Assembly (NCBI GenBank): GCA_022649135.1
Contig: JALCNP010000001.1
Location: 1-64,000 of the forward strand
DNA from: Bifidobacterium sp.
Lineage (GTDB): Bacteria; Actinomycetota; Actinomycetes; Actinomycetales; Bifidobacteriaceae
Length of the DNA: 64,000 nucleotides
Direction of reading: 5' to 3'
Of the stretch, positions 63,476 to 64,000 are shown one piece after another (position 1 is the stretch's first letter; each line of letters begins with the position of its first letter). The notes under the pieces are model-generated. The model was not told the origin of the DNA, made no database searches, and worked only from the letters and a program-made list of their open reading frames with translations. The position numbers were made by a program, and so were the translations under genes.

Positions 63476-64000
63476 CGCACGATCAGCGGATTCGAGGCGG
63501 CCCAGACACGTTCCATCCGGGGTTCCAGCGACGTGGGCGCCAGATAGGCGACGGCGGCAAGATGGGCAGCGGTGACATCCGTTTGGGACAGACGCGCTCC
63601 CCACACCAGGGAGGTGTTCCCGCTCATGCTGAAAAGACGGGCATTCTTATTGACGTCGCTGGCGGATATGCGCACGACCCCGTGGGCATCGAGACTGATC
63701 GACCTGGAGCCCGCGGACTTCCCCTCGATGTCGTAGCCCTGAACCGAAGTGCTCTGAGAAGAGCCGGACGTGTTGACGATCGTTATGTCTGCCTCGGTCC
63801 TGTCCGGCAGGGCGATGGCGCTGTCCCCGGCCAGGGGGGCCGCTGCGCAGACGAAGGCGAAGTCCTCGTTGCCCCCCTCTCCGGCGTGGGTCACGGTCGC
63901 CTGCATGCTTACGGGGACATCGGCCTGGTAGGAAACGCCCATGGCATTCACGGGAGCCGAACCAAGATCGACGCTCGTGACCCTTCCCGCATCGACATGC
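63472..64000 (-). CDS. DUF5719-like secreted/envelope protein, 3' part (continues past window)
   Basis: The C-terminal 175 codons of a longer gene. The frame stays open from the window edge to the stop at 63472. The segment contains QADVPVSMQATVTHAGEGG, LPDRTEADITIVNTSGSSQS and VWGARLSQTDVTAAHLAAVA, with many Ser/Thr/Ala residues and repeated beta-strand patterns. It fits the C-terminal half of the DUF5719 family of actinobacterial cell-envelope proteins. No signal peptide can be checked because the start is outside the window. Function unknown. Confidence 0.65.
   Translation of the reverse strand, partial: HVDAGRVTSVDLGSAPVNAMGVSYQADVPVSMQATVTHAGEGGNEDFAFVCAAAPLAGDSAIALPDRTEADITIVNTSGSSQSTSVQGYDIEGKSAGSRSISLDAHGVVRISASDVNKNARLFSMSGNTSLVWGARLSQTDVTAAHLAAVAYLAPTSLEPRMERVWAASNPLIVR

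Overview
The window is high-GC, gene-dense chromosomal DNA from an actinobacterium, most likely a member of the Bifidobacteriaceae. The main evidence is the bifid-shunt cluster: xylulose-5-phosphate/fructose-6-phosphate phosphoketolase (xfp), phosphotransacetylase (pta) and acetate kinase (ackA) in a row, with guaA divergent from xfp. The order polA / ANTAR response regulator / pyk / uvrB / coaE / rpsA also resembles the pykA-pdtaR-polA-rpsA-coaE-uvrB block of other actinobacteria. No phage, insertion sequence, CRISPR array or complete mobile element was found.

Layout. 0-8 kb: rpsD, a UvrD/PcrA helicase, xanthine salvage (xpt and an NCS2 permease), an ArsC-type reductase/phosphatase and guaA. 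8.4-14.3 kb: xfp-pta-ackA, with an AT-rich control region and a duplicated Shine-Dalgarno before xfp. 14.3-17.6 kb: aroA, an aldo/keto reductase and a SnoaL-like protein on the minus strand. 17.6-21.3 kb: a TPP riboswitch, a long structured leader, thiS-thiF-thiG and an amidohydrolase, closed by a strong terminator. 21.3-23.1 kb: an M50-type membrane protease homologue and a tyrosine phosphatase. 23.2-29.1 kb: a peptide ABC transporter (binding lipoprotein, two permeases, fused double ATPase). 29.4-30.9 kb: a decayed stretch, including a low-GC remnant (frameshifted GNAT acetyltransferase and the 3' part of a dienelactone hydrolase gene) that abuts the CCA end of a tRNA-Pro. 31-36 kb: a membrane protein, glgX, a Nudix hydrolase and a NIF3-like protein. 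36.4-43.9 kb: polA, ANTAR regulator, an unusual tRNA-Leu(CAA), Nudix hydrolase, pyk, TerC. 44-50.8 kb: uvrB, coaE, alpha/beta hydrolase, rpsA, folD. 50.9-54.9 kb: a zinc/manganese-type ABC importer, ispF and carD. 55-59.2 kb: glgB and a two-component system. 59.3-64 kb: an SOS box and umuDC, a ComF-type phosphoribosyltransferase, a HAD phosphatase, a degenerate zincin-like protein and the 3' part of a DUF5719-like gene.

Functionally the window centres on carbon metabolism (xfp, pta, ackA, pyk, glgX, glgB; a LacI-type operator lies upstream of pyk), DNA repair (uvrD, polA, uvrB, umuDC), import of peptides and metal, and thiamin thiazole synthesis under TPP control. I see no clearly new multi-gene system. 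The best leads are the remnant joined to the tRNA-Pro end, the class I-shaped tRNA-Leu(CAA), the TPP-controlled operon with a long structured leader and an added amidohydrolase, and the LacI-type operator before pyk. Starts were chosen by ribosome binding site and family length; where two are plausible this is stated.
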